From Sorangium aterium (GTDB taxonomy: Bacteria; Myxococcota_A; Polyangia; Polyangiales; Polyangiaceae), in assembly GCF_028368935.1 (NCBI RefSeq), contig NZ_JAQNDK010000007.1, forward strand, positions 372,001 through 436,000: a stretch of DNA of 64,000 nt, read 5' to 3'. Each line of letters opens with the position of its first letter. Positions within the stretch are counted from its first letter, which is position 1. Below, piece after piece: positions 46,202 to 55,630 of the stretch. A model generated the notes under the pieces. The model worked only from the letters and a program-made list of their open reading frames with translations, was not told the DNA's origin and ran no database searches. The position numbers and the translations under genes were made by a program.

Positions 46202-47062
46202 ATGCACGACCGCTGGGACGTTCGTGGCCGGATGATCACCCCCGACGCTCCCCGCGGCTCTCTCTCGGCGCCCGCGCAGCGCCCGACCGCGGGGCTCGTG
46301 CCGCTCGATCGCCCCGGCTTCGGCGCGGGCCTCGAGGCCATGCTGGGCGGCTACGGTTACCTCCTTCGCACGCCGGACCTCTGGCCGCTCGCGCTCGTCC
46401 CCACGGGCATCGCGCTGGTGCTCATGGTCGTGCTCTCCATCGTCGGCGTGAAGCTCGCGCCTTCGCTCGTCGAGCTGATCGTGAGGGAGCCGGGGACGGG
46501 GGGGCTCTGGACCGTGCTCATGGCCGTGCTGCGGATCCTCTCGCTCGCGGTGGTGCTCGTGGCCGCCCTCGTGATCTCGTTCGGGCTCGCGAAGCCGCTC
46601 TCGGGGACCGCGCTGGAGCGGATGGTGCGCAGGGCCGAGGCCGATCTCGGGGCGCCCCCGTGGCCGGAGGTCGGCTTCTTCGCGGACATGTGGCGCGCTC
46701 TGCAGTCGTCGCTCGTGGCGCTCGCCTTCACGCTCCCGATCCTCATCGTCCTCGGCGTCGTCGGTCTGCTCTTCGCGCCGGCGAACGTCGTCGTCGTCCC
46801 GCTCCAGCTCGCGGTGACGGCGCTCGCGGGGGCCTGGGACCTCTGCGACTGCCCGCTGTCGATCCGCGGCGTGCCCGTTGCGGCGCGGATCGAGTTCGTG
46901 CGCCGGAACCTCGCCGCGGTGATGGGCTTCGGCTCCGGCCTCGCGCTGCTCTCGTTCTTGCCTTGCGCGCTGCTCTTCGTGCTCCCGGCCGGCGTCCTCG
47001 GGGCGGCTCGGCTCGTCGTCACGCTGGAGCGGTGGGAGGCCACGACGCGAGCGCCGCGCTGA
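46202..47062 (+). CDS. EI24/CysZ-like integral membrane protein
   Basis: 286 residues; an internal ATG at 46232 is an alternative start. After a cytosolic N-terminus there are 4-6 hydrophobic segments (LWPLALVPTGIALVLMVVLSIVG, ILSLAVVLVAALVISFGLAKPL, LVALAFTLPILIVLGVVGLLF, SGLALLSFLPCALLFVLPAGVLGAARL). The family signature GAWDLCDCPLSIRGVPVAARIEFVRRNLAAVMGFG lies between the last two. E. coli CysZ, of the same family, is a sulfate permease. Myxobacterial members are not studied, so sulfate transport is only a guess. No cys genes are nearby. Confidence 0.8.
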   Translation: MHDRWDVRGRMITPDAPRGSLSAPAQRPTAGLVPLDRPGFGAGLEAMLGGYGYLLRTPDLWPLALVPTGIALVLMVVLSIVGVKLAPSLVELIVREPGTGGLWTVLMAVLRILSLAVVLVAALVISFGLAKPLSGTALERMVRRAEADLGAPPWPEVGFFADMWRALQSSLVALAFTLPILIVLGVVGLLFAPANVVVVPLQLAVTALAGAWDLCDCPLSIRGVPVAARIEFVRRNLAAVMGFGSGLALLSFLPCALLFVLPAGVLGAARLVVTLERWEATTRAPR

Positions 47063-47113
47063 GCTCGGGCTGCCCGGGCCGCGGCGCCAGGGACTGAACG
47101 GCGCGGTGGCCTG

Positions 47114-47704
47114 CTACGTCGCCCAGAGCACCGAGAGATCGAGCTCGATCGCCTCGAAGGGCTCGACTCCCACGCGCGCAGCGTCGCGGTAGATGACGGC
47201 GGGCCCCCAGCCCCGGCCCAAGACGAGCGAGGAGGCCTCCAACGTCCGTGCGATCGGGTCGACCAGCCATGCGTACCGCACGCCCTCGCGCGCGTAGATC
47301 GGCATCTTCTCGTCACGGTCGACAGACGCCGTCGACGGGCTCAGCACCTCGCAGATCCAGTCCGGAGCGAGCGGGAAGAAGGCCGTCTCCGGTAGCTCCG
47401 GCATGCGCTCGCGGCGCCAGCCGGCGAGGTCGGGTACGAGCGCGTCGATCTCGCCCGGCGCGTCCGGGTCGGGGAAGTGGAGCTCGGGCTCGGGGAGGAT
47501 CCACCATCCGCCCGGACCGCCACGACCGCGGTGGAAGGGGCCGAACAGCTCGCCCTGAAGGGCTCCCTCGGCGTTCGCATGTCGGGGTGCCGGGCGGGGC
47601 AGGACGTGGAGCACGCCGCCGATGAGCTCCGCCACCTTGTTCGCCGGGACGGCTTCGAGGTCGGCGTAGGTGGCTCGGCGCTGCTTCTCGGCGGGCTGGC
47701 CCAT
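47114..47704 (-). CDS. Uma2-family (DUF820) putative restriction-endonuclease-fold protein
   Basis: 196 residues from the ATG at 47702-47704. ATYADLEAVPANKVAELIGGVLHVLPRP is the typical N-terminal block with the ELIxGxL motif. PDAPGEIDALVPDLAGWRRERMP and PDWICEVLSPSTASVDRDEKMPIYAREGVRYAWLVDP give the PD-(D/E)xK-like site (Asp of PDLAGW, Glu of CEVLS). Uma2 proteins are abundant in cyanobacteria and myxobacteria; nuclease activity is presumed from the fold and not generally shown. It is convergent with the EI24-like gene (52 bp) and stands alone. Confidence 0.9.
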   Translation of the reverse strand: MGQPAEKQRRATYADLEAVPANKVAELIGGVLHVLPRPAPRHANAEGALQGELFGPFHRGRGGPGGWWILPEPELHFPDPDAPGEIDALVPDLAGWRRERMPELPETAFFPLAPDWICEVLSPSTASVDRDEKMPIYAREGVRYAWLVDPIARTLEASSLVLGRGWGPAVIYRDAARVGVEPFEAIELDLSVLWAT

Positions 47705-47822
47705 GGGCGAAGCGTGCACGGGGGTGGGCGGCGGGGCAAGGCAGCGAGGAGCCTTGTCTTGAGACCTGTGGATGTGGCGAAGGGCGACCGCTGCTCGGAC
47801 CCTGACTCGGCGCGGACGAGCG

Positions 47823-49589
47823 CTACATCCAGAGGCGCGCCACGATCCCGTACGTCCCTGGACCTGGCACACCCCCCTGGTTCTCGCCGCAGATCACGAC
47901 CTTCTGGCCCGGGTAGACCGCGGCCCGCTGGATGCTGCCCGAGTCGCCGACATACAAGGAGAGCACGCCACCAACTCCGAAGTTGGGATCGAGCCTGCCG
48001 TCACGCAGGTAGCGCGCGAGCACCGGCCCAGGCGTGGCGCCGCCGGTCGCATTGCCCACGACCAGGATCCGGCCGTCGGGGAGCACGATGGCGTCCTCCG
48101 CCACGTCGTCGCCGTCGGTGATCGGGAGCGCGACGACGCCCGACGCGCCGAAGCTCGGGTCGGCGGCGCCGTCTTCGAGGAAGCGGCGGACCTCGAAGTC
48201 GGCGCTCCCGTCCTTGCCGGCGCTGCCGCCCACGAGGATGCGGCCGTCGTCGAGGACAGCGACCGCCGCCGTGCGCTCGCTGCTCGCGGACGTGCCGAAG
48301 ACCTGCTGGCCGCCGGTCCCGAAGGTGGTGTCGGGCTGCCCGTTGGCCAGGAAGCGGGCGAGGATGCCGTCGGACTGGCCCCCCGTGTCCACCTCGCCCA
48401 CGACCAGGATCCGGCCCTCGCGGTCGACGACCACGGCCCTCGCGGTGGAGGCGCGGTCGAGCGCCCAGAAGCCGTTCGGCGCGGCAAAGGCGGTGTCGAG
48501 CTTCCCATTCGAAGAGATGCGCGCCACCATCATGCGCGCGTCGCGAGCGCCGGCGACGAGGATCTTGTCGTTGGCCAGGACGAGCCCATCCACGACCGTC
48601 TCTTCGCCGCCCGTATCGACCAGCGCCTTGCCGTTGTTGCCGAACTCCGGGTCGGTGGTCGCGCCGTTCGCCCCGACGCGCCAGAGGGCGATGTCACGCG
48701 GCTCCGGGATCTCGTGCCAGCCTATCGCGATGATCTTGCCGTCGACCCGGTGCCCCACCGCGAACGACTCGGCCTCGGAGCCCGAGCTGCTCCCGATCCT
48801 CGTCGACAGCAAGGCGCCGCCGGCGAAGTCGGGATCCAGCGCGCCGGCGCTGGTCAGGCGCGCTATCTTCATCGAGGAGCCGCCGACGCCGCCGATGCCC
48901 CAGCCGGTCGCGACGATCCGCTCGCCGACCACCTCGATATCGGTGAAATAGCCGCCGTCGTCGTTCCCGAAGCGCACCGGCGCGATGCCCGTCGCCACGC
49001 CGAATGTGGCGTCCAGGGAGCCCGGGCGGCCGGTCACGAGCGCGTTCGTCACGGCGGCGGTGCTCTCCAGGGCGCCGGAGGTCGCCGCCAGGGTGAAGGA
49101 GATCGTGTTGCCCAGGGCGAGCGGCGCCTCGGCGCCTACCACGATCTCGGCCTTCGTCTCCTTGGCGGCGATCGTGACGGGTTTGACGACGAGGCCCGCA
49201 GGAGGGCTCACCGCCGCCACGGTTACCTCGCCATCGAAGCCGCCAGTACGGCGTATCTCGATCTCGACAAGGTTCTTCCCCCCGAGAGGCACCGTGACGT
49301 TGGGCGTCAGGACGACGAGCGCGAGATCCATGACGTCAGGGCCGTGACCGCCGCCGCCTGCCTCGCCGCCGCCGAGCCCGCCGCTGGCATCGCCGCCGCC
49401 GCCAACCCCGGAGGGCGCGCCCCCGCTCCCTTGAGACGTCTGGCCGTCGGGCCTGACCGTGTCTCGATCGTCGCTCACGTCATGAATGCCCAGGATCTGC
49501 TGGCAGCCCGCGAGAGCGAGCGGGAGCGAGGGCACGCACAGAAGCGGGAGTAAGGCGGCGAGCCGCCGGCGAGGACGCATTGCCGTCAT
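47823..49589 (-). CDS. Delta-60-repeat (beta-propeller) lipoprotein
   Basis: 588 residues from the ATG at 49587-49589. The signal peptide ends with LPLALAGC, a clear lipobox. A Gly/Ser-rich linker (about 40-85) follows, then a calx/Ig-like beta domain (about 90-190) and a series of delta-60 repeats: PGSLDATFG...NDKILVAG, NGKLDTAF...REGRILVVGE, NGQPDTTFGTGG...DDGRILVGG, DGAADPSFG...PDGRILVVG, DGRLDPNFG. These repeats build a propeller and are typical of long surface proteins in Deltaproteobacteria and Bacteroidetes. It is likely outer-membrane-exposed, with unknown ligand. It lies 43 bp downstream of the SPFH gene, probably in the same transcript. Confidence 0.85.
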   Translation of the reverse strand: MTAMRPRRRLAALLPLLCVPSLPLALAGCQQILGIHDVSDDRDTVRPDGQTSQGSGGAPSGVGGGGDASGGLGGGEAGGGGHGPDVMDLALVVLTPNVTVPLGGKNLVEIEIRRTGGFDGEVTVAAVSPPAGLVVKPVTIAAKETKAEIVVGAEAPLALGNTISFTLAATSGALESTAAVTNALVTGRPGSLDATFGVATGIAPVRFGNDDGGYFTDIEVVGERIVATGWGIGGVGGSSMKIARLTSAGALDPDFAGGALLSTRIGSSSGSEAESFAVGHRVDGKIIAIGWHEIPEPRDIALWRVGANGATTDPEFGNNGKALVDTGGEETVVDGLVLANDKILVAGARDARMMVARISSNGKLDTAFAAPNGFWALDRASTARAVVVDREGRILVVGEVDTGGQSDGILARFLANGQPDTTFGTGGQQVFGTSASSERTAAVAVLDDGRILVGGSAGKDGSADFEVRRFLEDGAADPSFGASGVVALPITDGDDVAEDAIVLPDGRILVVGNATGGATPGPVLARYLRDGRLDPNFGVGGVLSLYVGDSGSIQRAAVYPGQKVVICGENQGGVPGPGTYGIVARLWM

Positions 49590-49632
49590 CGTCGCACCCC
49601 CCCTCGCGACGTCAACCAGGACCAGGAGCTGC

Positions 49633-50778
49633 TCAGGGCGCGCTGACCGGCGCTTGCCCTGCCGGCTTTTCCGCGGGCTTCGCGCCCTTGTCGCCTTCGT
49701 CGCCGCCCGCGCCCGTCGCCGCCCCGCCAGCCGGCGCCGACCCGGGAGCCGGCGCCGCATCACCGCCTGGCGCCGTCTCCTCGAGCAGCTCGGCCAGCTT
49801 CTGCTCGGCGTCCTTGTCGAGCGCGCTCTTCATGTCGAACGTCAGCATCGGCAGCGGGCCCTGGTTCATCGCCGGCAGGCGCCCGTTCCACCGCTCGAGC
49901 GCGCGGTACTGCAGCACCGCCGCCGTCGTCGACAGCCGGATGATCGTGTTCGCCTTGGCCTCGGAGCGCGCGCGGATGAGCAGCGCGTCCGCCTCGCCGC
50001 GGGCCCGCTCCCGCGCCGACTCGGCCGCGCCGCGGGCCGTCGCGATCGCCTGATCGGCCTCCGCCCTCACCTGACGCACCCGGTTCTCGGCCTGGATCGC
50101 CTTCTGCGTCGCCTCCATCGCCTGGTTGATCGCCGCGGCCACGTTCTCGGGAAGCCTCAGCGCGCCGTTGATCGTGAGCTGATCGATCCGGATGCCGTCC
50201 TTCTCGAGCACCAGCACGAGCTCCTTCTGCACGTCGTGGATGAGCCTCGTCTTGCCCGACCCGTAGATCTCCTGGACCGGCATCTTCGACGCGACCGAGT
50301 TGAACGCCTCGCGCACCGCGTTGCGCACGTAGCGGTCGGCGAGCCGCATCAGGTCGTTCTCGCGGAAGCGCAGGTACAGGTGGGGCGCCTTGTCCGGCTC
50401 GATGTGGAACGACATCCCGATGTCCGCGCCGACGTTGACGCCCTCGGAGGACGAGAACGTGATCGACTCGTCGACCGTCCGGCCCTCGTGCGCCGACGCC
50501 GTCCAGACCACGTTCTGCACGCTCGTCGGAAACTGCACGATCTGCTCGGTGAGCGGGTTGTAGAACACCCAGCCGGTCACGACCGGGATATCGCTCACGC
50601 CGCGGTTCGAGCCGGCGAGCTTGACCCGGATGCCCACGTGCGCGGCGTCGATCCGCGTCACCGTGGTGCACGCGACGAACAGCATCGTCACGAGGAGCAC
50701 GAGGCCGAGCGCGACGCCGCGCAGCGCGCCGGCGACGCCGCCCTGGCCGCCGAGCTTGATGGAGGGGATCTTCGCCAT
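49633..50778 (-). CDS. SPFH/Band 7 (prohibitin-like) membrane protein
   Basis: 381 residues. One N-terminal membrane helix (GVALGLVLLVTMLFVACTTV) is followed by the SPFH domain: HVGIRVKLAGSNRGVSDIPVVTGWVFYNPLTEQIVQFPTS, DESITFSSSEGVNVGADIGMSFHI, YVRNAVREAFNSVASKMPVQEIYG. A long coiled coil comes next (AMEATQKAIQAENRVRQVRAEADQAIATARGAAESAR). The C-terminal 45 residues are a Gly/Ala/Pro-rich tail. Such proteins assemble into rings at membrane microdomains and often govern proteases or channels. No NfeD or FtsH gene is adjacent, so its partner is not indicated. Confidence 0.92.
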   Translation of the reverse strand: MAKIPSIKLGGQGGVAGALRGVALGLVLLVTMLFVACTTVTRIDAAHVGIRVKLAGSNRGVSDIPVVTGWVFYNPLTEQIVQFPTSVQNVVWTASAHEGRTVDESITFSSSEGVNVGADIGMSFHIEPDKAPHLYLRFRENDLMRLADRYVRNAVREAFNSVASKMPVQEIYGSGKTRLIHDVQKELVLVLEKDGIRIDQLTINGALRLPENVAAAINQAMEATQKAIQAENRVRQVRAEADQAIATARGAAESARERARGEADALLIRARSEAKANTIIRLSTTAAVLQYRALERWNGRLPAMNQGPLPMLTFDMKSALDKDAEQKLAELLEETAPGGDAAPAPGSAPAGGAATGAGGDEGDKGAKPAEKPAGQAPVSAP

Positions 50779-50846
50779 GGGCGAGGTTCTACCTCAACCG
50801 CCGCGCCTTACGAGGAGGTCGAGCGCGCTCGCGCCGCCTGTGCCGA

Positions 50847-52754
50847 TCAGCCGTCGCGCGGATCGCGCGTCCCCTTCGCGTCGTCCGCGCGCTCGCGCCC
50901 CGCCCTCCGCCTGCGCCGCCGCTTGACCGACACCCCGCTCGACTGCATCGCGAAGAGGAGCGCCTCGCGGAGGTTCGAGAGCGTCTTGATGTTCGACAGA
51001 TCGAGCCCCAGCGACACCACCGTCTGCGCCACCTCCGGCCGGATGCCGACGACGATGCCCTGCGCCCCGAGCAGCGCCACGGCGTCGATGAGCCGCAGCA
51101 CGTGATCGGCCGTGGCCGCGTCCACGGCGCTCACCCCGGTCAGATCGATGATCGCGTGACGGCAGCGGGTCCGCGCCACGGCCTCGAGCAGCACCTCCAT
51201 CATCTGCTGCGCGCGCTCCTCGTCGAGGACGCCGAGCACCGGCATCGTCAGCACCCCCCTCCAGACCTCGATGATCGGCGTCGACAGCGCCCGGATCGCC
51301 TCCTGCTGCTGCTCGATGATCTCGAGCCGCTCGTTCAGCACGGCCTGCTGACGCTTCTTCTCGGTGATGTCCGTCGCGCCGCCCGCCATCTGGAACGGCA
51401 CGCCGTTGTCGTCCCACTCGGCCATGCCGCGGACGAACACGTCGCGGTACTCGCCGTCCTCGCGCCGCAGCCGGTACTCCGCCTCGAACGGCCGCCGCTC
51501 CTCGAGGTGAGCCCTCAGCGCGGCCTGCACCGGCCCCTGGTCGTCGGGGTGCACGCGCTCGAAGAAGCTCGCGAACGTCCCGCCCCACGCCTCTCGGCGG
51601 ACGCCGATCATCTGGAGCATGCGATCGCTCCACTCCACGGTGTCCTCGCGGATGTTCCAGAACCAGACGCCCTCGTTCGACGCCTCCGCGAAGAGCCGGT
51701 AGCGCGCCTCGCTCCTCCGGAGGGCGGCCTCGGCGCGGCGCAGCTCGGCCACGTCGGTGGTGCCGCCGATCCACCGGAAGATGTTCCCCGCCGCGTCGCG
51801 CTGCGGCAGCGCGCTGACCACGTGCTCCCGGTACGTCTGATCGCTCGCCCGCCGCAGGCGGAACTCGGTGTCGTACGGCTCCCCCGTCGTGAGGCTCCGG
51901 GTCCACGCCGCCACCGTCTTCGGGACGTCGTCCGGGTGCAGCACCGCGAGCCAGCCCTCGCCGATCATCTGCTCCTCCGTGCGGTCGAAATAGTCGAGGA
52001 CGGCCCGGTTCACGAAGTTCAGCTGGCCGTCCGGGCGCGCGGTCCACACCTGGAGGGGCATCGCGTTCCCGAAGAACCGCAGCTGCGCGTCCAGGTCGCT
52101 GAGCTGCGCGTCCGGCAGCCCAACGCCGCTCGCCGGGCCGCCTGCCCCGCGCACCCGGCTCGGCGGCGGCGCGTCCCGCCCGTCCGGCTCCTCCGCCTCC
52201 TCCTGCCCCGCCCAGGAGGCGTCGCCGAGCGCGCGGAGGAGCGGCTCCTCCAGGTCGAGCGTGCGGTCCGCGCGGCTCTCCGCGATCCGCGCGCGCACGA
52301 GGCGGAGGAGCTCCCTCCGCACCTCTTCCGCGATCCGGCCGCGCAGGTAGTCCTTCGCGGAGGCCCGCGACTCGGCGAACCTCACCGACTCCGCCGACAG
52401 CTCCGCGACGTCCAGGAAGATCCCGAGCGGCGCGCAGGGCCTCGGCGTGATGCGCAGCGTGAGGGTCACGTCGAGCCGGTGCTCCTCCGCCTCTCCCTCC
52501 GCGTCGACCCGCACCGTCACGGCGTGCGGGATCGCGACATCGAACGCGCCGCTCATGCTCCGCGTCGCCGCCGGGTCGCCGACCTCGAAGTCCATCGTGA
52601 GCCGCGACGGCCTGCCGAGGACCTCGAGCTCTCGCTCCTCGCGGCGCCCGACCGGGAGGAGGGCGATCGCCTGGCGGCGTATCACGTCCTCGGTCATCGC
52701 GAGATCGACGATGCTCCGACCCAACTCCTCGAGCGTCAGCCCTCCGTCCTTCAC
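50847..52754 (-). CDS. PAS-PAS-STAS regulator (RsbR/stressosome-like)
   Basis: 635 residues from a GTG at 52752-52754, with AAGGAG at good spacing. The N-terminal about 200 residues form a beta-rich domain of unknown type plus helices. Two PAS/PAC modules follow: FGNAMPLQVWTARPDGQLNFVNRAVLDYF...WIGGTTDVAELRRAE and RLFAEASNEGVWFWNIREDTVEWSDRMLQMIG...MAGGATDITEKK. A coiled coil (LNERLEIIEQQQEAIRALSTPIIEVW) leads to a C-terminal STAS domain (CRHAIIDLTGVSAVDAATADHVLRLIDAVALLGAQGIVVGIRPE). This is the RsbR layout. The phosphorylatable residue position is VDAATADH, with Thr in place. It ends in a basic tail (KRRRRRRAGRERADD). It should sense a small ligand and act by protein contact. No RsbT/RsbS neighbours are seen. 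Confidence 0.85.
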   Translation of the reverse strand: MKDGGLTLEELGRSIVDLAMTEDVIRRQAIALLPVGRREERELEVLGRPSRLTMDFEVGDPAATRSMSGAFDVAIPHAVTVRVDAEGEAEEHRLDVTLTLRITPRPCAPLGIFLDVAELSAESVRFAESRASAKDYLRGRIAEEVRRELLRLVRARIAESRADRTLDLEEPLLRALGDASWAGQEEAEEPDGRDAPPPSRVRGAGGPASGVGLPDAQLSDLDAQLRFFGNAMPLQVWTARPDGQLNFVNRAVLDYFDRTEEQMIGEGWLAVLHPDDVPKTVAAWTRSLTTGEPYDTEFRLRRASDQTYREHVVSALPQRDAAGNIFRWIGGTTDVAELRRAEAALRRSEARYRLFAEASNEGVWFWNIREDTVEWSDRMLQMIGVRREAWGGTFASFFERVHPDDQGPVQAALRAHLEERRPFEAEYRLRREDGEYRDVFVRGMAEWDDNGVPFQMAGGATDITEKKRQQAVLNERLEIIEQQQEAIRALSTPIIEVWRGVLTMPVLGVLDEERAQQMMEVLLEAVARTRCRHAIIDLTGVSAVDAATADHVLRLIDAVALLGAQGIVVGIRPEVAQTVVSLGLDLSNIKTLSNLREALLFAMQSSGVSVKRRRRRRAGRERADDAKGTRDPRDG

Positions 52755-52877
52755 CGCGTCTCCTTCCCGATGTCCCGATCCTGCGCTTCTCCCCGGTGTC
52801 CGTAGTCCTCCTCGCACCCGGAGGGCAATCGTGTGACGTTAACGCAGCGCGCCGCTCGCCGGAAGCCCTGGCGACGC

Positions 52878-53672
52878 TCAGCTCGACGCCGATGTATACC
52901 GGCCTATCGCGCGCTTCCACACGCCGCGGGCGACGGCGCCGAAGACGAGCGCGCCGAGCGCCGCGGCGGCGGCCGTGCGCGGGGCGATGGTGCCGAGCAT
53001 CGCCTCCGCCGGGTACGTGGTCATCAGCGCGAGCGGGACGATCACGGTGAAGACGACGCGCCAGAAGCCGGTGAAGATCGTGACCGGCCAGCGCGCGAAA
53101 TCGAAGATGGAGTTGAAGAGGTAGGCCAGGTTGTCGAGGCGCACGACCCAGAACGCGGCGGAGATGACCAGGATGCAGATGGAGTAGAGCACCAGCGTCG
53201 CCGTCACGAGCAGGCCGAGCGCCAGCGCGACGTGGGCAGGCGCGGGGGCGCGCCCCATCTGGGCGAAGGCGTAGGTGAAGATCGCCACCGCGGCCGCGGC
53301 GTCCACGACCTTGCGGATCTCGAACCGGGCCGTGGAGACGAGGAACTGCGCGTCGGCCGGCTTGAGCAGCGTGAAATCGAGCGTGCCCTTCCGGATCTGG
53401 TCGACCACGCTGATGAGCGACGGGTTCACGGCCCCCTCGAGGATGCCCTTGAGCAGCGTGAACCACCCGACGACAACGAGCGCCCGCTCGTACGTCCAGC
53501 CCTGCACCGGCGGCCGGGCCACGAGCGCGATGTGGAGCGGCACCAGCCCGACCACCGTCCACACGACGGTCATCACCGCGCCGAGCAGGAAATCCCACCG
53601 GTACTGCATCCCGAGCGCGATCGACACGCGCAGCTGCGTCGCGAGCAACCGGAGGTAACGCACGCCGCTCAC
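52878..53672 (-). CDS. ABC-2 type exporter permease (second subunit)
   Basis: 264 residues from a GTG at 53670-53672 overlapping the stop of the gene before it (GTGA). Six hydrophobic segments are visible (FLLGAVMTVVWTVVGLVPLHIAL, ALALGLLVTATLVLYSICILVISAAFWVV, WRVVFTVIVPLALMTTYPAEAML). RFEIRKVVDAAAAVAIFTYAF and FNSIFDFARWPVTIF are signatures of the ABC2_membrane_6 (DUF990) permease family. It forms a heterodimer with the neighbouring permease and uses the ATPase encoded upstream. Members export drugs, viologens or unknown lipids and metabolites. Confidence 0.87.
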   Translation of the reverse strand: MSGVRYLRLLATQLRVSIALGMQYRWDFLLGAVMTVVWTVVGLVPLHIALVARPPVQGWTYERALVVVGWFTLLKGILEGAVNPSLISVVDQIRKGTLDFTLLKPADAQFLVSTARFEIRKVVDAAAAVAIFTYAFAQMGRAPAPAHVALALGLLVTATLVLYSICILVISAAFWVVRLDNLAYLFNSIFDFARWPVTIFTGFWRVVFTVIVPLALMTTYPAEAMLGTIAPRTAAAAALGALVFGAVARGVWKRAIGRYTSASS

Positions 53673-54475
53673 CCGCCGAACGCCGAGAACCGCCGGACCC
53701 CCGCGCGCCACGCGACGAGCGCGGCGGCGGCGGACGCGGCGGCGAAGGCCCACTGCACCGCGAGCTCGGTGAGCGCGCGGCCCGGGTCGAGCAGGCCGGT
53801 GATGAGCTCGACAGGGAACGCGAGGCTGTAACGGAACGGCAGGACCCGCGCGAGATCGGCGAGCCACGAGGGGAACAGCTCGATCGGGACGAGGTAGCCG
53901 GCGAGCACCATGAAGGCCGCGAGGTAGACGTCGAACACCGCGGTCGAGCTGTCGATGACGAACGCCAGCGAGCCGATCAGCGCCATGGTGAAGAAGTTGA
54001 TCGCCCAGGCGCCGACGAGGGAGACGACCCAGAGCCCGAGTTCGAGAGCCGTCGGCTGGAACCGCTCGCCCGACGTCGCGACGAGCGCGATGACCGCGAT
54101 GGGCAAGCAGAGCGCCGCCCGGAGCGGCAGCGCGGCGAGGTTCTCGGCGGCGTACGAGAAGAGCGGGTGGATCGGCCGGAGCAGGCGCTGCGAGAGGGCG
54201 CCGCTCTTGATGTCCATGTTCATCTCCCAGACGAGCCACGAGCCGGTCAGCTGCCGGACGATGAGGATGGCCAGGAAGTACGCGGAGAAGTCGCGCGGCC
54301 CGAAGCGGCCGACCGGCGCGCTCGCGGCCACCGCCGACCAGAGCGCGAGGCTCACGAGCGGCATCGTCGTCGTGAGCATCCAGATCAGCATCTCGGCCCG
54401 GTACGCGAGCGCGGCCGCGATCCCGACGCGGAGCAGCGTCGGGAACGCCCGGGCGGCCCGAGAGAACCCGCTCAT
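53669..54475 (-). CDS. ABC-2 type exporter permease (first subunit)
   Basis: 268 residues from the ATG at 54473-54475, whose ATGA overlaps the ATPase stop. It has six membrane segments, with MLIWMLTTTMPLVSLALWSAV at the start, LTGSWLVWEMNMDIKSGALSQRLLRPIHPLFSYAAENLAALPLR in the middle and AFMVLAGYLVPIELFPSWLADLARVLPFRYSLAFPVELITGLL at the end. These blocks match the ABC2_membrane_6 family. Middle gene of a three-gene, translationally coupled exporter operon. Confidence 0.88.
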   Translation of the reverse strand: MSGFSRAARAFPTLLRVGIAAALAYRAEMLIWMLTTTMPLVSLALWSAVAASAPVGRFGPRDFSAYFLAILIVRQLTGSWLVWEMNMDIKSGALSQRLLRPIHPLFSYAAENLAALPLRAALCLPIAVIALVATSGERFQPTALELGLWVVSLVGAWAINFFTMALIGSLAFVIDSSTAVFDVYLAAFMVLAGYLVPIELFPSWLADLARVLPFRYSLAFPVELITGLLDPGRALTELAVQWAFAAASAAAALVAWRAGVRRFSAFGG

Positions 54476-55515
54476 GACGCCGCCCCGCCCGTCGAGCCCG
54501 CCGCCTCGCCTTCCGGTCCCACCGAGGGCTCCACGCCCGAAAAGAGCTCGCGCATCACCTCCTCCAGGGGAGGATCCTCGACCGTGAGATCCGCGATGTC
54601 GGTGCGGCCGAGCAGCCAGGACATCGCCTCGCGCAGCTCCGCCTGCGGGACCTGCAGCACCGCGTGGCCAGGATCGAGCGAGAGGACGGCGCCCACCCGC
54701 TCGAGGAGCGCCCGGTCGACAGGGTTCTTGAAGTGCAGCGCGATCCGCTTGTGAGGCCGCATGCTGCGGACGAGCGCCGCGAGGTCGCCGTCGTAGCGCA
54801 GCCTGCCCTTGTCGATGACGATGACCCGCGGACAGAGCGCCGCCACGTCGTCCATGTAATGGGACGTGAGCACGATCGTCGCCCGTCGCCGCTCGTTGTA
54901 GCGGCGGATGAACTCGCGGACGCCGAGCTGCATCGCCACGTCGAGCCCGATCGTCGGCTCGTCGAGGAACAGGATCTCCGGCCGGTGCAGCAGGGCCGCC
55001 GCCAGCTCGCACTTCATGCGCTCGCCGAGCGAGAGCTGCCGCGTCGGCTTCGTCGCGATCTCGGCGATGCCGAGGAGGTCTTCCAGCTCACCGAGGGTCT
55101 CCTTGAAATCCGCGTCGCCGATCCCATAGATCGCTCGGTTCACCGCGAAGGTCTCGGCGGGCGGGAGGTCCCAGAGCAGCTGCTGCTTTTGCCCCATCAC
55201 GAGGGTGATCCGCTTGAGGAAATCGGGCTCACGGTGCCGCGGGACGAAGCCAGCGACCTCGACCTTGCCGCCCGACGGGTGGAGGAGCCCGGAGAGCACC
55301 TTCAGCGTCGTCGTCTTCCCGGCGCCGTTCGGGCCGAGGAAGCCGACGCGCTCGCCGGGGGCGATCGAGAACGAGAGGTCCTCGACGGCGTGGACGGCCT
55401 TGGTGCGGCGCCGGAAGAGCGAGCGCACGGTGGCCGAGAAGCCGGCTGCGCGCTCGTGGACCTGGTACGTCTTGGAGAGCGACTCCACCACGATGGAGCT
55501 CGACGCCTCTGCCAT
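54472..55515 (-). CDS. ABC transporter ATP-binding protein of the ABC-2 exporter
   Basis: 347 residues from the ATG at 55513-55515. It carries Walker A in LGPNGAGKTTTLKVLSGLL, the Q-loop region VMGQKQQLLWDLPP, signature QLSLGERMKCELAAALLHRP, Walker B ILFLDEPTIGLD and the H-loop in IVLTSHYMDDV. The C-terminal about 100 residues are an accessory domain usual in DUF990-linked ATPases. First gene of the operon; both permeases follow with 4-base overlaps. It powers export of an unidentified substrate. It is divergent from the Ser/Thr kinase gene with a 115-bp gap. Confidence 0.93.
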   Translation of the reverse strand: MAEASSSIVVESLSKTYQVHERAAGFSATVRSLFRRRTKAVHAVEDLSFSIAPGERVGFLGPNGAGKTTTLKVLSGLLHPSGGKVEVAGFVPRHREPDFLKRITLVMGQKQQLLWDLPPAETFAVNRAIYGIGDADFKETLGELEDLLGIAEIATKPTRQLSLGERMKCELAAALLHRPEILFLDEPTIGLDVAMQLGVREFIRRYNERRRATIVLTSHYMDDVAALCPRVIVIDKGRLRYDGDLAALVRSMRPHKRIALHFKNPVDRALLERVGAVLSLDPGHAVLQVPQAELREAMSWLLGRTDIADLTVEDPPLEEVMRELFSGVEPSVGPEGEAAGSTGGAAS

Positions 55516-55630
55516 GGGCGACGGAGACTAGCACCTCCGTGCTGGAGCTCCCGCGACGGTCGGCGCTCGACCGGCCGATCCCGTGGGCTAATCTCGTGAC
55601 GCGGGGGGCAACGGCCGCCGGAATTCCCCT

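Noticed and set aside
52447-53831. Plus-strand frames opposite the STAS regulator and ABC permease genes
   Set aside because: Composition is that of GC-rich antisense DNA (Arg/Ala/His/Pro) with no domain; the minus-strand genes have coupled starts and stops.
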